NCBI GenBank assembly: GCA_049663805.1
Contig: JBATEB010000356.1
Location: 1 to 17,671, forward strand
Reading direction: 5' to 3'
DNA: 17,671 nt
DNA from: VBDM01 sp049663805
GTDB taxonomy: Bacteria > Pseudomonadota > Gammaproteobacteria > Burkholderiales > SG8-39
Under the pieces are notes generated by a model. The model was not told the origin of the DNA. It did not search any database and worked only from the letters and a program-made list of their open reading frames with translations. Each line of letters opens with the position of its first letter. Within the stretch, counting starts at the first letter, position 1. Positions 1-6,262 of this stretch are shown in pieces. The position numbers were made by a program, and so were the translations under genes.

Positions 1-404
1 GCCAACGCCAGCTCGGTGTGGATGGTCTCGATGTCCGAGACCGGATCGATCTTGCCCGCGACGTGGACGACATTCTCGTCCTCGAAGCAGCGAACCACGT
101 GCGCGATGGCGTCGCACTCGCGGATATTGGCGAGGAACTGGTTCCCCAGGCCCTCGCCTTTCGACGCCCCCGCCACCAGACCCGCGATGTCGACGAACTC
201 GACCGCCGCGGCGATGACTTTCTGCGGTTTGGCGATCGCGGCGATCTCGGCAAGGCGGGGATCGGGGACTTCGACGATGCCGACGTTGGGGTCGATGGTG
301 CAGAACGGATAGTTCTCCGCCGCGATCCCCGCCTTGGTGAGGGCGTTGAACAGCGTGGATTTTCCGACGTTCGGCAATCCGACGATTCCGCACTTCAACG
401 ACAT
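1..404 (-). CDS. ychF: Redox-regulated ATPase/GTPase YchF (EngD/Ola1 family), 3' part outside window
   Basis: YchF is a TRAFAC-class (Obg-family) P-loop NTPase that in characterised members prefers ATP and associates with ribosomes. The visible 134 N-terminal residues, of roughly 363 usual for the family, begin MSLKCGIVGLPNVGKST. They carry the G1 P-loop GLPNVGKS at residues 9-16 and the G3 region DIAGLVAGASKGEGLGNQFL, both typical of YchF. The gene runs off the left edge, so the C-terminal TGS domain is not seen. The ATG at 404-402 overlaps the pth stop by one base (TGATG), which implies translational coupling; pth-ychF is a very common pair. Nothing in the visible part looks damaged. Identification is secure; the truncation is only the window boundary. 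Confidence 0.96.
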   Translation of the reverse strand, partial: MSLKCGIVGLPNVGKSTLFNALTKAGIAAENYPFCTIDPNVGIVEVPDPRLAEIAAIAKPQKVIAAAVEFVDIAGLVAGASKGEGLGNQFLANIRECDAIAHVVRCFEDENVVHVAGKIDPVSDIETIHTELAL

Positions 405-982
405 CAGGATTTCGTGTGCAGCTTGAGCATCGCCGCTTCCATGCTGCCCTCGAGCAGCAGCCCGGAGACGTCCAGGCAGCGGGCGAGCGCCGCCTCGATC
501 AATTCGCGCTCGGCCGCGGGCGGCGCCTTGAGCACGTAGTCGGCGACGATGTTCTTGTCTCCCGGGTGGCCGATGCCGATCCGCAAACGCCAGAACGCGT
601 GGGTCCCCAGCTGCGCGGCGATGTCCTTCAGCCCGTTGTGGCCGGCGACGCCGCCGCCGAGCTTGAGCTTCGCCACACCCGGCGGAAAATCGAGTTCGTC
701 GTGCGCCACCAGTATTTCCTCCGGCGGGATCTTGTAGAAACGGGCGAGCGCCCCGACGGACTTTCCGGAGAGGTTCATGTAGGTCTGCGGCAGGAGGAGC
801 CAAAGGTCGCCCGCGGCCCGGGCGAGCTTGCCGAGCAGCGCATGATACCTGGCCACCGGCTTCAGCTGGACGCTCTGCCCGGCTGCAAGGCGCGACACGA
901 ACCCGAAGCCGACGTTGTGGCGGTCCCGTTCGTGCTTCCTTCCCGGGTTACCGAGCCCGGCGATGAGCTTGATGGTCGTCAT
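404..982 (-). CDS. pth: Peptidyl-tRNA hydrolase
   Basis: Pth is a cytosolic esterase that releases tRNA from peptidyl-tRNAs that drop off the ribosome. The 192-residue product matches the usual family length. N12, H22, N70, D95 and N116 match the catalytic and substrate-binding positions of the family (GLGNPG, RHNVG, YMNLSG, AHDELD and GGVAGHNGLKD contexts). The frame is open upstream to 1141, but the ATG at 982-980 is chosen because the conserved TTIKLIAGLGNPG block starts there. No Shine-Dalgarno sequence precedes this ATG: the preceding bases are the T-rich tail of a terminator hairpin. It lies 58 bp after rplY and overlaps ychF by one base. Residue 20 is Asp where many homologues have Thr, a minor deviation. 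Confidence 0.96.
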   Translation of the reverse strand: MTTIKLIAGLGNPGRKHERDRHNVGFGFVSRLAAGQSVQLKPVARYHALLGKLARAAGDLWLLLPQTYMNLSGKSVGALARFYKIPPEEILVAHDELDFPPGVAKLKLGGGVAGHNGLKDIAAQLGTHAFWRLRIGIGHPGDKNIVADYVLKAPPAAERELIEAALARCLDVSGLLLEGSMEAAMLKLHTKS

Positions 983-987
983 GACAT
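979..987 (-). other. Two-codon mini-ORF (ATG TCA TGA) overlapping the pth start
   Basis: On the minus strand the bases just before pth read ATGTCATGACG. An ATG at 987-985 is followed by one Ser codon and a TGA at 981-979. The pth start codon (982-980) overlaps that stop. No ribosome-binding site is visible for either start. Whether the mini-ORF is translated cannot be told from sequence, and it may be chance. Confidence 0.25.
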
Positions 988-991
988 GAAG

Positions 992-1021
992 AAAAAGGGC
1001 GCGGACCGCGCCGCGCCCTTT
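992..1021 (-). terminator. Intrinsic terminator or attenuator between rplY and pth
   Basis: Read on the minus strand, a 10-bp stem AAAGGGCGCG / CGCGCCCTTT closes an 8-nt loop and runs into a stretch of five T, the last stem T's included. It begins 20 nt after the rplY stop and ends 10 nt before the pth ATG. Stem strength and T-tract fit Rho-independent termination. Because pth follows at once, it may act as partial termination or as an mRNA-stabilising hairpin rather than a full stop. Confidence 0.75.
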
Positions 1022-1040
1022 CCGGGGAGAGTGCAGGCCC

Positions 1041-1808
1041 CTATTTCTTGTCGCCTCTGTCGCCCTTGCCGCCTTTGCCGCCCTTGTCCTCGGCGGCGGG
1101 GGCCGCCGCTTCCGGCGCCTTCTGCTTGACAGTGGGCACATCGGCGGCGGCGGGAACCGCTTCCCCGGCGGCGGGGGCCAGCGCCCCGGCGACTCCTGCG
1201 GCTGCGGCCGCGGCGGCGGCTTCCTCCTCCTCGGCGATGGCTGCTCTCGGAATCTGGGCGGAGGCCACGGTGGGATTCTCGTCGCCCTTCAATGAAAGCT
1301 GGACGCCTTTCGGCAGCGGCAGGTCGCGAACGTGAATCGAACGCCCGACCGCCAGCCCCGAGAGATCGACCTGGATATATTCGGGAAGATCCGCCGGCAG
1401 GCAGCTGACATCGATTTCGTTGAGAACGTGGGTAATGAGCCCCCCCTGCTCCTTGATCGCGGGGGATTTCTCGGCGTCGACGAAGTGAAGCGGCACGCTG
1501 ATGTGAATCTTCTGGTCGGCCGAAACCCGCTGGAAGTCGATATGCTGGACTTCCAGCTTGAACGGGTGCATGTTGATTGCGCGCAGCAGCACCTGCTCCT
1601 TTGTGCCGTCGAGGTTGAGAGACAGGATGGAAGCGTGGAACTTCTCGCTGCGCAACTGATGGTACAGCGCGTTGTGCTCGATCTCGATGGTGACCGGCGG
1701 CTTGTTTCCGCCGTAGAGAATTCCCGGGACTTTCCCGCTGTGGCGCAGACGGCGGCTCGCACCCCTTCCTTGCCCCTTGCGCGTTTGCGCGATGACTTCG
1801 ATTTCCAT
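1041..1808 (-). CDS. rplY: Large-subunit ribosomal protein bL25, long Ctc/TL5 form
   Basis: bL25 binds 5S rRNA in the large ribosomal subunit; the longer Ctc form is often linked to general stress. The 255-residue product has the L25 N-terminal domain (about residues 1-90, with RKGQGRGASRRLR and GKVPGILYGG) and a TL5-type C-terminal domain (about 95-185). A low-complexity tail follows: EEEE at 193-196, a run of eight Ala at 197-204, an Ala/Pro-rich stretch, and a Gly/Lys/Asp end. The ATG at 1808 is chosen because GGAG sits 8 nt upstream and family homology starts at MEIEV; the frame stays open to 1850. It lies 58 bp after prs in the common order prs-rplY-pth. The tail is longer and more biased than usual, which is common in the genus-specific ends of this protein. 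Confidence 0.95.
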   Translation of the reverse strand: MEIEVIAQTRKGQGRGASRRLRHSGKVPGILYGGNKPPVTIEIEHNALYHQLRSEKFHASILSLNLDGTKEQVLLRAINMHPFKLEVQHIDFQRVSADQKIHISVPLHFVDAEKSPAIKEQGGLITHVLNEIDVSCLPADLPEYIQVDLSGLAVGRSIHVRDLPLPKGVQLSLKGDENPTVASAQIPRAAIAEEEEAAAAAAAAGVAGALAPAAGEAVPAAADVPTVKQKAPEAAAPAAEDKGGKGGKGDRGDKK

Positions 1809-1866
1809 TTTGACATCTCCAAAAGTAAGGCATCGCCCGCGACCAGGCAACGCCGATTAGAAATCC

Positions 1867-2817
1867 TTACTCCATGAACAGCGAGCTGACCGAATCCTCG
1901 TTGCTGATCCTGAGGATCGTCTCCGCCAGCAGCCCCGCGACCGACAGCACCCGGATCTTCTTGCAGGCCTGCGCATCCTTCGACAGCGGAATCGAATCCG
2001 TTACCACCAGCTCGTCCATCTCCGATTCGGCGATACGACCGACGGCACCGCCCGAGAGCACCGGGTGGGTGCAATAGGCGACGACGCGTATCGCTCCTTC
2101 CTCCTTCAGCGCCTGCGCGGCCTTGACCAGCGTATTGGCGGTGTCGACCATGTCGTCCATGATGACGCAGTTGCGCCCCTTTACGTCGCCGATCACGTTC
2201 ATCACTTCCGACACGTTCGGCTGCGGCCGGCGCTTGTCGATGATCGCCAGATCCGACTCCAGGCGCTTGGCCATCGCGCGGGCACGGACGACGCCGCCGA
2301 CGTCGGGAGAAACCACCAGGAGGTTCTCGTACTGGTGTTTCCACACGTCCCCGAGCAGCACCGGCGTCGCGTAAACGTTGTCGACCGGAACGTCGAAGAA
2401 GCCCTGTATCTGGTCGGCATGGAGATCCATGGTGAGCACCCGATCGACACCCGCGGCCTGCAGCATGTTTGCCGCCACCTTCGCGCTGATCGCAACGCGC
2501 GCGGATCGCGGTCGCCTGTCCTGGCGCGCATATCCAAAATAAGGAAGCGCCGCCGTTACCCGGGCTGCCGACGCCCGTTTCAGCGCATCGACGATCAACA
2601 GCACTTCCATCAGGCTGTCGTTCGCCGGCGCGCAAGTGGACTGCAGCACGAAGCAGTCCTTTCCCCGTACGTTCTCCAGAAGCTCGACCATGATCTCGCC
2701 GTCGGAGAACTTGCCCACCATCGCGTGGCCGAGAGGGATGTTGAGTCTCCGCACCACCGCGTGCGCGAGCAGCGGATTGGCGTTCCCGGTGAAGACCATC
2801 AGGCTTTCGTAGGCCAT
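1867..2817 (-). CDS. prs: Ribose-phosphate pyrophosphokinase (PRPP synthase)
   Basis: Prs makes PRPP from ribose 5-phosphate and ATP, feeding nucleotide, histidine, tryptophan and NAD synthesis in the cytosol. The 316-residue product is of class I length. Visible motifs are the flexible loop RQDRRPRSAR (99-108), the pyrophosphate-binding DLHADQIQGFFDVP block (131-144), KRRPQPN (195-201) and the PRPP loop VIMDDMVDTANTL (218-230). The reading frame is open up to 2862. The start at 2817 is preferred because betaproteobacterial Prs proteins begin MAYxSLMVFTGNAN and a purine-rich GGTAAAG lies just upstream. The gene follows tRNA-Gln by 106 bp. I see no convincing promoter in that gap; a candidate lies further upstream inside ispE. 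Confidence 0.97.
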   Translation of the reverse strand: MAYESLMVFTGNANPLLAHAVVRRLNIPLGHAMVGKFSDGEIMVELLENVRGKDCFVLQSTCAPANDSLMEVLLIVDALKRASAARVTAALPYFGYARQDRRPRSARVAISAKVAANMLQAAGVDRVLTMDLHADQIQGFFDVPVDNVYATPVLLGDVWKHQYENLLVVSPDVGGVVRARAMAKRLESDLAIIDKRRPQPNVSEVMNVIGDVKGRNCVIMDDMVDTANTLVKAAQALKEEGAIRVVAYCTHPVLSGGAVGRIAESEMDELVVTDSIPLSKDAQACKKIRVLSVAGLLAETILRISNEDSVSSLFME

Positions 2818-2923
2818 GCGCTTTACCCAGTAGCCAGCCATTCGACCGAAGCCGAAGTCCAACCTCTCAACAGCTAAGCCGCGTCCGCGGCCCGCACCCG
2901 CTCTTCACGCCACCGCTTTTCTC

Positions 2924-3000
2924 TGGCTGGGGAGGAAGGATTCGAACCCTCGCATGGCGGAATCAAAATCCGCTGCCTTAACCAGCTTGGCGACTCCCCA
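2924..3000 (-). tRNA. tRNA-Gln (anticodon TTG)
   Basis: The 77-nt minus-strand sequence folds as a complete cloverleaf: a 7-bp acceptor stem TGGGGAG/CTCCCCA, discriminator G, and an encoded CCA end. The D stem is GCC/GGC. The anticodon stem GCGGA/TCCGC encloses the loop TTTTGAT, with TTG at positions 34-36. The T arm is GAGGG/CCTTC (one G-T pair) around TTCGAAT. It reads CAA, and CAG by wobble. Its 5' end is only 4 nt after the ispE stop codon, so it is probably cut out of the operon transcript by RNase P and 3' nucleases. Confidence 0.97.
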
Positions 3001-3004
3001 AGCG

Positions 3005-3862
3005 CTAACTTTCCGCCAGGAACGCCGCGAGGGGATGGCGATCCAGCCCCCGCACGGCGAAGCCCCGTATGTCCGCGGGCATCCTGGATAGGACCGAGCG
3101 CGCTTCGCCCTCGGTCGCGAATTCGGCAAATACGCACGCACCAGAGCCGCTCAGCCGCGCGTCCCCGAATCGCCTCAGCCATTCGAGATGCGCCGCCACC
3201 TCCGCATGACGCCGGCACACCGCCGGCTCGAGGTCGTTCTTCCCGAAGCCGGCGGAAAAGCTTGATATTTTGATGGTTTTTGAATTTCGTGTCAATTCAG
3301 GCGACGCAAAAATCGCTCGTGTGGAGACGGCAATCGGCGGCACCAGCACGACGTACCACGCCGGCGGGAGCACCAGGGGCGCAAGCCGCTCCCCTACGCC
3401 CTCGGCAAACGCGTTACCGCCGAAAAGGAAAAAGGGAACGTCGGCGCCGAGCGTGAGGGCCATGTCGGCAAGAGTCGCTTCGGGCAGACCTAGCTGCCAC
3501 AGCCGATTGAGGACGGCGAGGGTGGTGGCCCCGTCGGAGCTGCCCCCGCCCAGCCCGCCGCCGATCGGGATGTTCTTCTCGATGTCGATGTCGACGCCCC
3601 GCCTCGATCCGCCCGCCGCTTGCACCAGTCTGGCGGCCCGCACGACCAGGTTTTCGCGTTCTTCGATTCCGGGGAGCGCTCTCGCAATCCTGATCTCGGA
3701 ATCGCTTCGCGGCGAAAAACTCAGCCAGTCGCAGACATCGATCAGCCGGAATGCGGTCTGCAGCAGGTGATAGCCGTCGGCGCGTTGCCCGATGACGTGC
3801 AGAAAGAGATTCAGCTTGGCCGGTGCCGGGTAGCGCCGGCCCCAGAGGCTCAGTTTTTCCAT
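3005..3862 (-). CDS. ispE: 4-(cytidine 5'-diphospho)-2-C-methyl-D-erythritol kinase
   Basis: IspE is the GHMP-family kinase of the MEP isoprenoid pathway, phosphorylating the 2-hydroxyl of CDP-ME. The 285-residue product shows PAPAKLNLFLHV near the N-terminus (K16 and N18 at substrate positions). The GHMP ATP loop IPIGGGLGGGSSDGA spans 98-112, the catalytic Asp is D141 in GADVPFF, and the third motif is LSGSGACVF. The ATG at 3862 is chosen for homology (MEKLSLWGRRYPAPAKLN); the frame is open to 4063. The gene overlaps the end of lolB by 13 bp and is followed 4 nt later by tRNA-Gln, so it probably shares a transcript with both. An AT-rich patch at about 3262-3320 encodes the LTRNSKTIKISSF segment and contains a promoter-like sequence for the downstream genes. 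Confidence 0.96.
   Translation of the reverse strand: MEKLSLWGRRYPAPAKLNLFLHVIGQRADGYHLLQTAFRLIDVCDWLSFSPRSDSEIRIARALPGIEERENLVVRAARLVQAAGGSRRGVDIDIEKNIPIGGGLGGGSSDGATTLAVLNRLWQLGLPEATLADMALTLGADVPFFLFGGNAFAEGVGERLAPLVLPPAWYVVLVPPIAVSTRAIFASPELTRNSKTIKISSFSAGFGKNDLEPAVCRRHAEVAAHLEWLRRFGDARLSGSGACVFAEFATEGEARSVLSRMPADIRGFAVRGLDRHPLAAFLAES
3267..3295 (-). promoter_or_regulatory. Candidate sigma-70 promoter inside ispE, facing tRNA-Gln and prs
   Basis: On the minus strand a perfect TTGACA (3295-3290) is followed after 17 nt by CAAAAT (3272-3267), which matches four of six bases of the -10 consensus. The element lies in an unusually AT-rich patch for this GC-rich window. Transcription would start near 3260, about 260 nt upstream of the tRNA, and could supply tRNA-Gln, prs and rplY independently of the lolB-ispE transcript. 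Predicted from sequence only. Confidence 0.45.
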
Positions 3863-4374
3863 TGATCCACGATCAGCCGGATCTCCAGGCCCTCGCGCGT
3901 CAGGCGCAACCTCAGGGGGCGCGCGTCGCGGAATTCCTCGTATGCGACGAGCCAGCCGTCCTGCCGAAATTCCCCTCCGGTGCCGCCGGGCGTCTCGTAG
4001 GGTCTGCCCGGACTCGGATGCCCCTGCACCCAGTCGGCGAGGCCCGCCAGCGGCAGCCGCCATCCGAGCGCTTCCTCGGTCAGGCTCTCGGTGTCCGCGG
4101 CGCGGTATTCCCTGCCGTCTCCCGCTACGAGCAGGAACCCGCCGCGCGCCCGGGTGATGCGCGCGAGTCCTTGTCCGAGCGGGGATGTGATCAGGAGCTC
4201 TTCCGCGTCATCGGAGTGCCGCCAGAAAATCCGACCGGTTAGCGCTTCCTTGGCATAGCGCACGGCAACGCGGCCGGAGACCTCGAACCCTCCGGACGGA
4301 ATGGGCGCTTCGGTGAGCGCCGCGCAGGCGCCCACCAATGCCGCCGCTGCGAAGCCGAGCGCCGAGCGGGCCAC
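3850..4374 (-). CDS. lolB: Outer-membrane lipoprotein receptor LolB
   Basis: LolB accepts lipoproteins from the periplasmic carrier LolA and inserts them into the inner leaflet of the outer membrane; it is itself a lipoprotein. The 174-residue product has a short signal peptide ending in a lipobox LVGAC with lipidated Cys at residue 17. Conserved LolB features follow: FEVSGRVAVRYAKEALTGRIFWRH, a LITSPLGQGLARI strand, a LPLAGLADWVQGHP segment and a C-terminal LRLRLTREGLEIRLIVDQW. The start is GTG at 4374-4372, 4 nt after the stop of the TPR gene, which implies coupling. Its end overlaps ispE by 13 bp. Sequence similarity in this family is low, so the context (TPR-lolB-ispE) adds weight to the call. 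Confidence 0.9.
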   Translation of the reverse strand: MARSALGFAAAALVGACAALTEAPIPSGGFEVSGRVAVRYAKEALTGRIFWRHSDDAEELLITSPLGQGLARITRARGGFLLVAGDGREYRAADTESLTEEALGWRLPLAGLADWVQGHPSPGRPYETPGGTGGEFRQDGWLVAYEEFRDARPLRLRLTREGLEIRLIVDQWKN

Positions 4375-4378
4375 GGAG

Positions 4379-6178
4379 TCAGCGCTTCAGGCGCTTGATC
4401 GTATTGGCGAGTGTCTCGTTGTCGGGGCTTTCCCGACTGGCGCCGTCCCAGACGCGCACCGCTTCGTCCCGCTGACCCAGCGCCCAGAGCACCTCGCCGA
4501 GGTGGGCCGCGATTTCCGGGTCCGGCCGGCCCGCGAACGCGCGACGCAGGTAACCGAGAGCGTCCTTCAGGTCACCCATCCGGTACAGCACCCAACCCAT
4601 GCTGTCGATGATGAACGAGTCCTCCGGGGACAGGCGCAGGGCGGTTTCGATCAGCTGGCGCGCCTCGGGCAGACGCTGGTTGCGTTCGGCGAGCGAATAG
4701 CCGAGCGCATTGTAGGCGTGCGCGTGCTCGGGCCGGATTTCGATCAGCTTGCGAAGCGAGGCCTCGAGGAGGTCGACCCTGTCGATCTTCTCGGCGAGCA
4801 TCGCATAGTCGTAGAGCAGCTCCGGATTGTCCGGCAGGCGGTCGAGCGCGCGCCCCACCAGATCGAAAGCCTCCCTGGGCCGATTGGCCTCGCGCAGGAG
4901 CTGCGCTTCGGCGAGAGTCAGCTGCACCCGCTGCTGGCTGTCGGCCGCGGCCGCCTGCTGCAGGCGCGCGCGGGCCTCTCCGAGCTTGCCTTGCCTGGAG
5001 AGCACCTGCGCGTAGCGAATCTGCCCCTGCACGTAATGCTCGCCCTCGCCCACCTCGCCGTACCGGCGCAGCGCCTGCGCGAAATCCTTTCTCTCCTCGG
5101 CAACCTGACCGAGGTAAAGGCGCACCGCGTCCTTGTCGCGATACCGGCCGTTGAGCAGGCTCTTGAGATATTTTTCCGCGGCGTCATAGTCCTTGAGCTG
5201 CAACGACAGCAGCGCCACCGCAAACGCGATTTCGCTGCCTTCGGTTTCGCCCGCCATGAGTTTCTGGAATTCCACCCGGGCTTCGGAGAAACGTCTCTGC
5301 GCCACCAGCAGCCTGGCGTAAGCAAGACGGGTCTCACGAGCTGCCGGGTGTTTCTGCAGGTAATCCGCAAGCGACGCTACCGCCTGATCCAAGGAGGTTT
5401 TCTGCAGCAGCTGCGCCTCGAGCAGGGCCGCCGTTTCCCAATCCGGCCGCAGCCCGCGCGCCTTGCGGCTCTCCTCGAGCGCGACGCGGTCCTCGCCCGC
5501 GGCCAACGCCGCCTGGGCGACGGCCAGATGAGCCTCCGGCAGTCCCGGGTGATCTGTTGCGAGCTTGCGCACGAGCTCGAGCGCGGCGAGTCGATCCTTG
5601 GCATTGGCGAGCGTGCGGGCGAGCTGCGTGAAACCGCTGGCAGGGTCTGAAGCGGCGCTGGCAAGCAGCTCTTTCAGCCTGGGAAACGCTTCGTCATAAC
5701 GACCGGCAGCGACCAGCAGCCCCGCGAGCGCCTGGAGCGCGCGCGTCGAGCCGGGCTCGGTTTCGTGCCAGATGCCGGCGGCCTCGATCGCAGCGTCGTT
5801 CATGCGCGCATAAAGCGCAACCTCCGTGGCACGGCGCGCGATGCGGGGGTCGCGCGTGCGCTTCGCAAGATCGACGTAAGCCTCGGCCGAAAGGTTCACG
5901 CTGCCGCGTTGCCCGGCGATTTCGGCGAGAAGGTATTCGTAGAGGAGTTTTTCGGTCAACTCCTGCTTGGGAAGCGCCGCGCGGTCCTCCGATTCCTCTG
6001 CGGAGGCCTGCAACTGGACCGCCGAGGCATCCGCCGCGGATTCGCTTTGCGCCTCGCCGCCGGATTCGCCTTTCTGCAGCGCGTCGACGGCACACCCGGC
6101 GGGCAGGACCAATGCGCCCATGGCGAGCAGACGCAACGCTATGCCTGCAATCGGCGGAAGCCTCTGTGGAATGGGCAT
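4379..6178 (-). CDS. TPR-repeat lipoprotein (conserved upstream of lolB)
   Basis: The 599-residue product has an N-terminal signal peptide with lipobox LPAGC (Cys at 29). An acidic, Ser/Glu/Ala-rich linker follows to about residue 70. After it comes a long array of helical tetratricopeptide-type repeats to the C-terminus, shown by recurring A-x3-G/A-x-Y/L...A patterns such as YNALGYSLAERNQRLPEARQLIETAL and the final GEVLWALGQRDEAVRVWDGA. Proteins of this shape next to lolB-ispE are widespread in betaproteobacteria and are presumed outer-membrane-anchored scaffolds; no enzyme motif is visible. The ATG at 6178 gives a proper signal peptide, though only a weak purine-rich stretch precedes it. 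It is divergent from mutM and probably heads the lolB-ispE transcript. The specific function is unknown. Confidence 0.85.
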   Translation of the reverse strand: MPIPQRLPPIAGIALRLLAMGALVLPAGCAVDALQKGESGGEAQSESAADASAVQLQASAEESEDRAALPKQELTEKLLYEYLLAEIAGQRGSVNLSAEAYVDLAKRTRDPRIARRATEVALYARMNDAAIEAAGIWHETEPGSTRALQALAGLLVAAGRYDEAFPRLKELLASAASDPASGFTQLARTLANAKDRLAALELVRKLATDHPGLPEAHLAVAQAALAAGEDRVALEESRKARGLRPDWETAALLEAQLLQKTSLDQAVASLADYLQKHPAARETRLAYARLLVAQRRFSEARVEFQKLMAGETEGSEIAFAVALLSLQLKDYDAAEKYLKSLLNGRYRDKDAVRLYLGQVAEERKDFAQALRRYGEVGEGEHYVQGQIRYAQVLSRQGKLGEARARLQQAAAADSQQRVQLTLAEAQLLREANRPREAFDLVGRALDRLPDNPELLYDYAMLAEKIDRVDLLEASLRKLIEIRPEHAHAYNALGYSLAERNQRLPEARQLIETALRLSPEDSFIIDSMGWVLYRMGDLKDALGYLRRAFAGRPDPEIAAHLGEVLWALGQRDEAVRVWDGASRESPDNETLANTIKRLKR

Positions 6179-6189
6179 GCGGGCTTGCT

Positions 6190-6209
6190 TGCTGTCGTGT
6201 GCTGTCGTG
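6190..6209. repeat. Perfect tandem 10-bp direct repeat in the TPR/mutM divergent region
   Basis: TGCTGTCGTG occurs twice back to back (6190-6199 and 6200-6209), one helical turn apart, just upstream of the TPR gene start and overlapping the candidate mutM -35. The spacing fits a same-face protein-binding site, but a simple tandem duplication is equally possible. Confidence 0.6.
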
Positions 6210-6230
6210 ACAAGCTAGTTTAGGTATATT
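6202..6230 (+). promoter_or_regulatory. Candidate mutM promoter
   Basis: CTGTCG (6202-6207, three of six -35 bases) is followed after 17 nt by TATATT (6225-6230, five of six -10 bases). This places a transcription start about 25 nt before mutM. The -10 is the only TATA-like sequence in the 84-bp divergent gap on this strand. The AAGGA at 6244-6248 is 14 nt from the mutM ATG, a long spacing. Confidence 0.4.
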
Positions 6231-6262
6231 TCCGCAACCCTACAAGGACAACGCATACCGCC

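Noticed and set aside
1289..2635. Open frame of 448 codons on the minus strand
   Set aside because: Out-of-frame shadow of prs and rplY; both real genes have conserved motifs throughout.
2878..2891. GCCGCG/CGCGGC palindrome between tRNA-Gln and prs as a terminator
   Set aside because: Two-base centre, no following T run, and prs needs read-through or its own promoter; common by chance at this GC content.
3258..3320. AT-rich patch in ispE as a sign of inserted or foreign DNA
   Set aside because: The reading frame is intact and encodes a segment normal for IspE. The base bias is better explained by the residues encoded plus a possible promoter.
4301..5650. Long open frame of 449 codons on the plus strand
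   Set aside because: It lies fully antisense to the TPR lipoprotein and lolB, has no family motif and a composition typical of GC-rich antisense frames.
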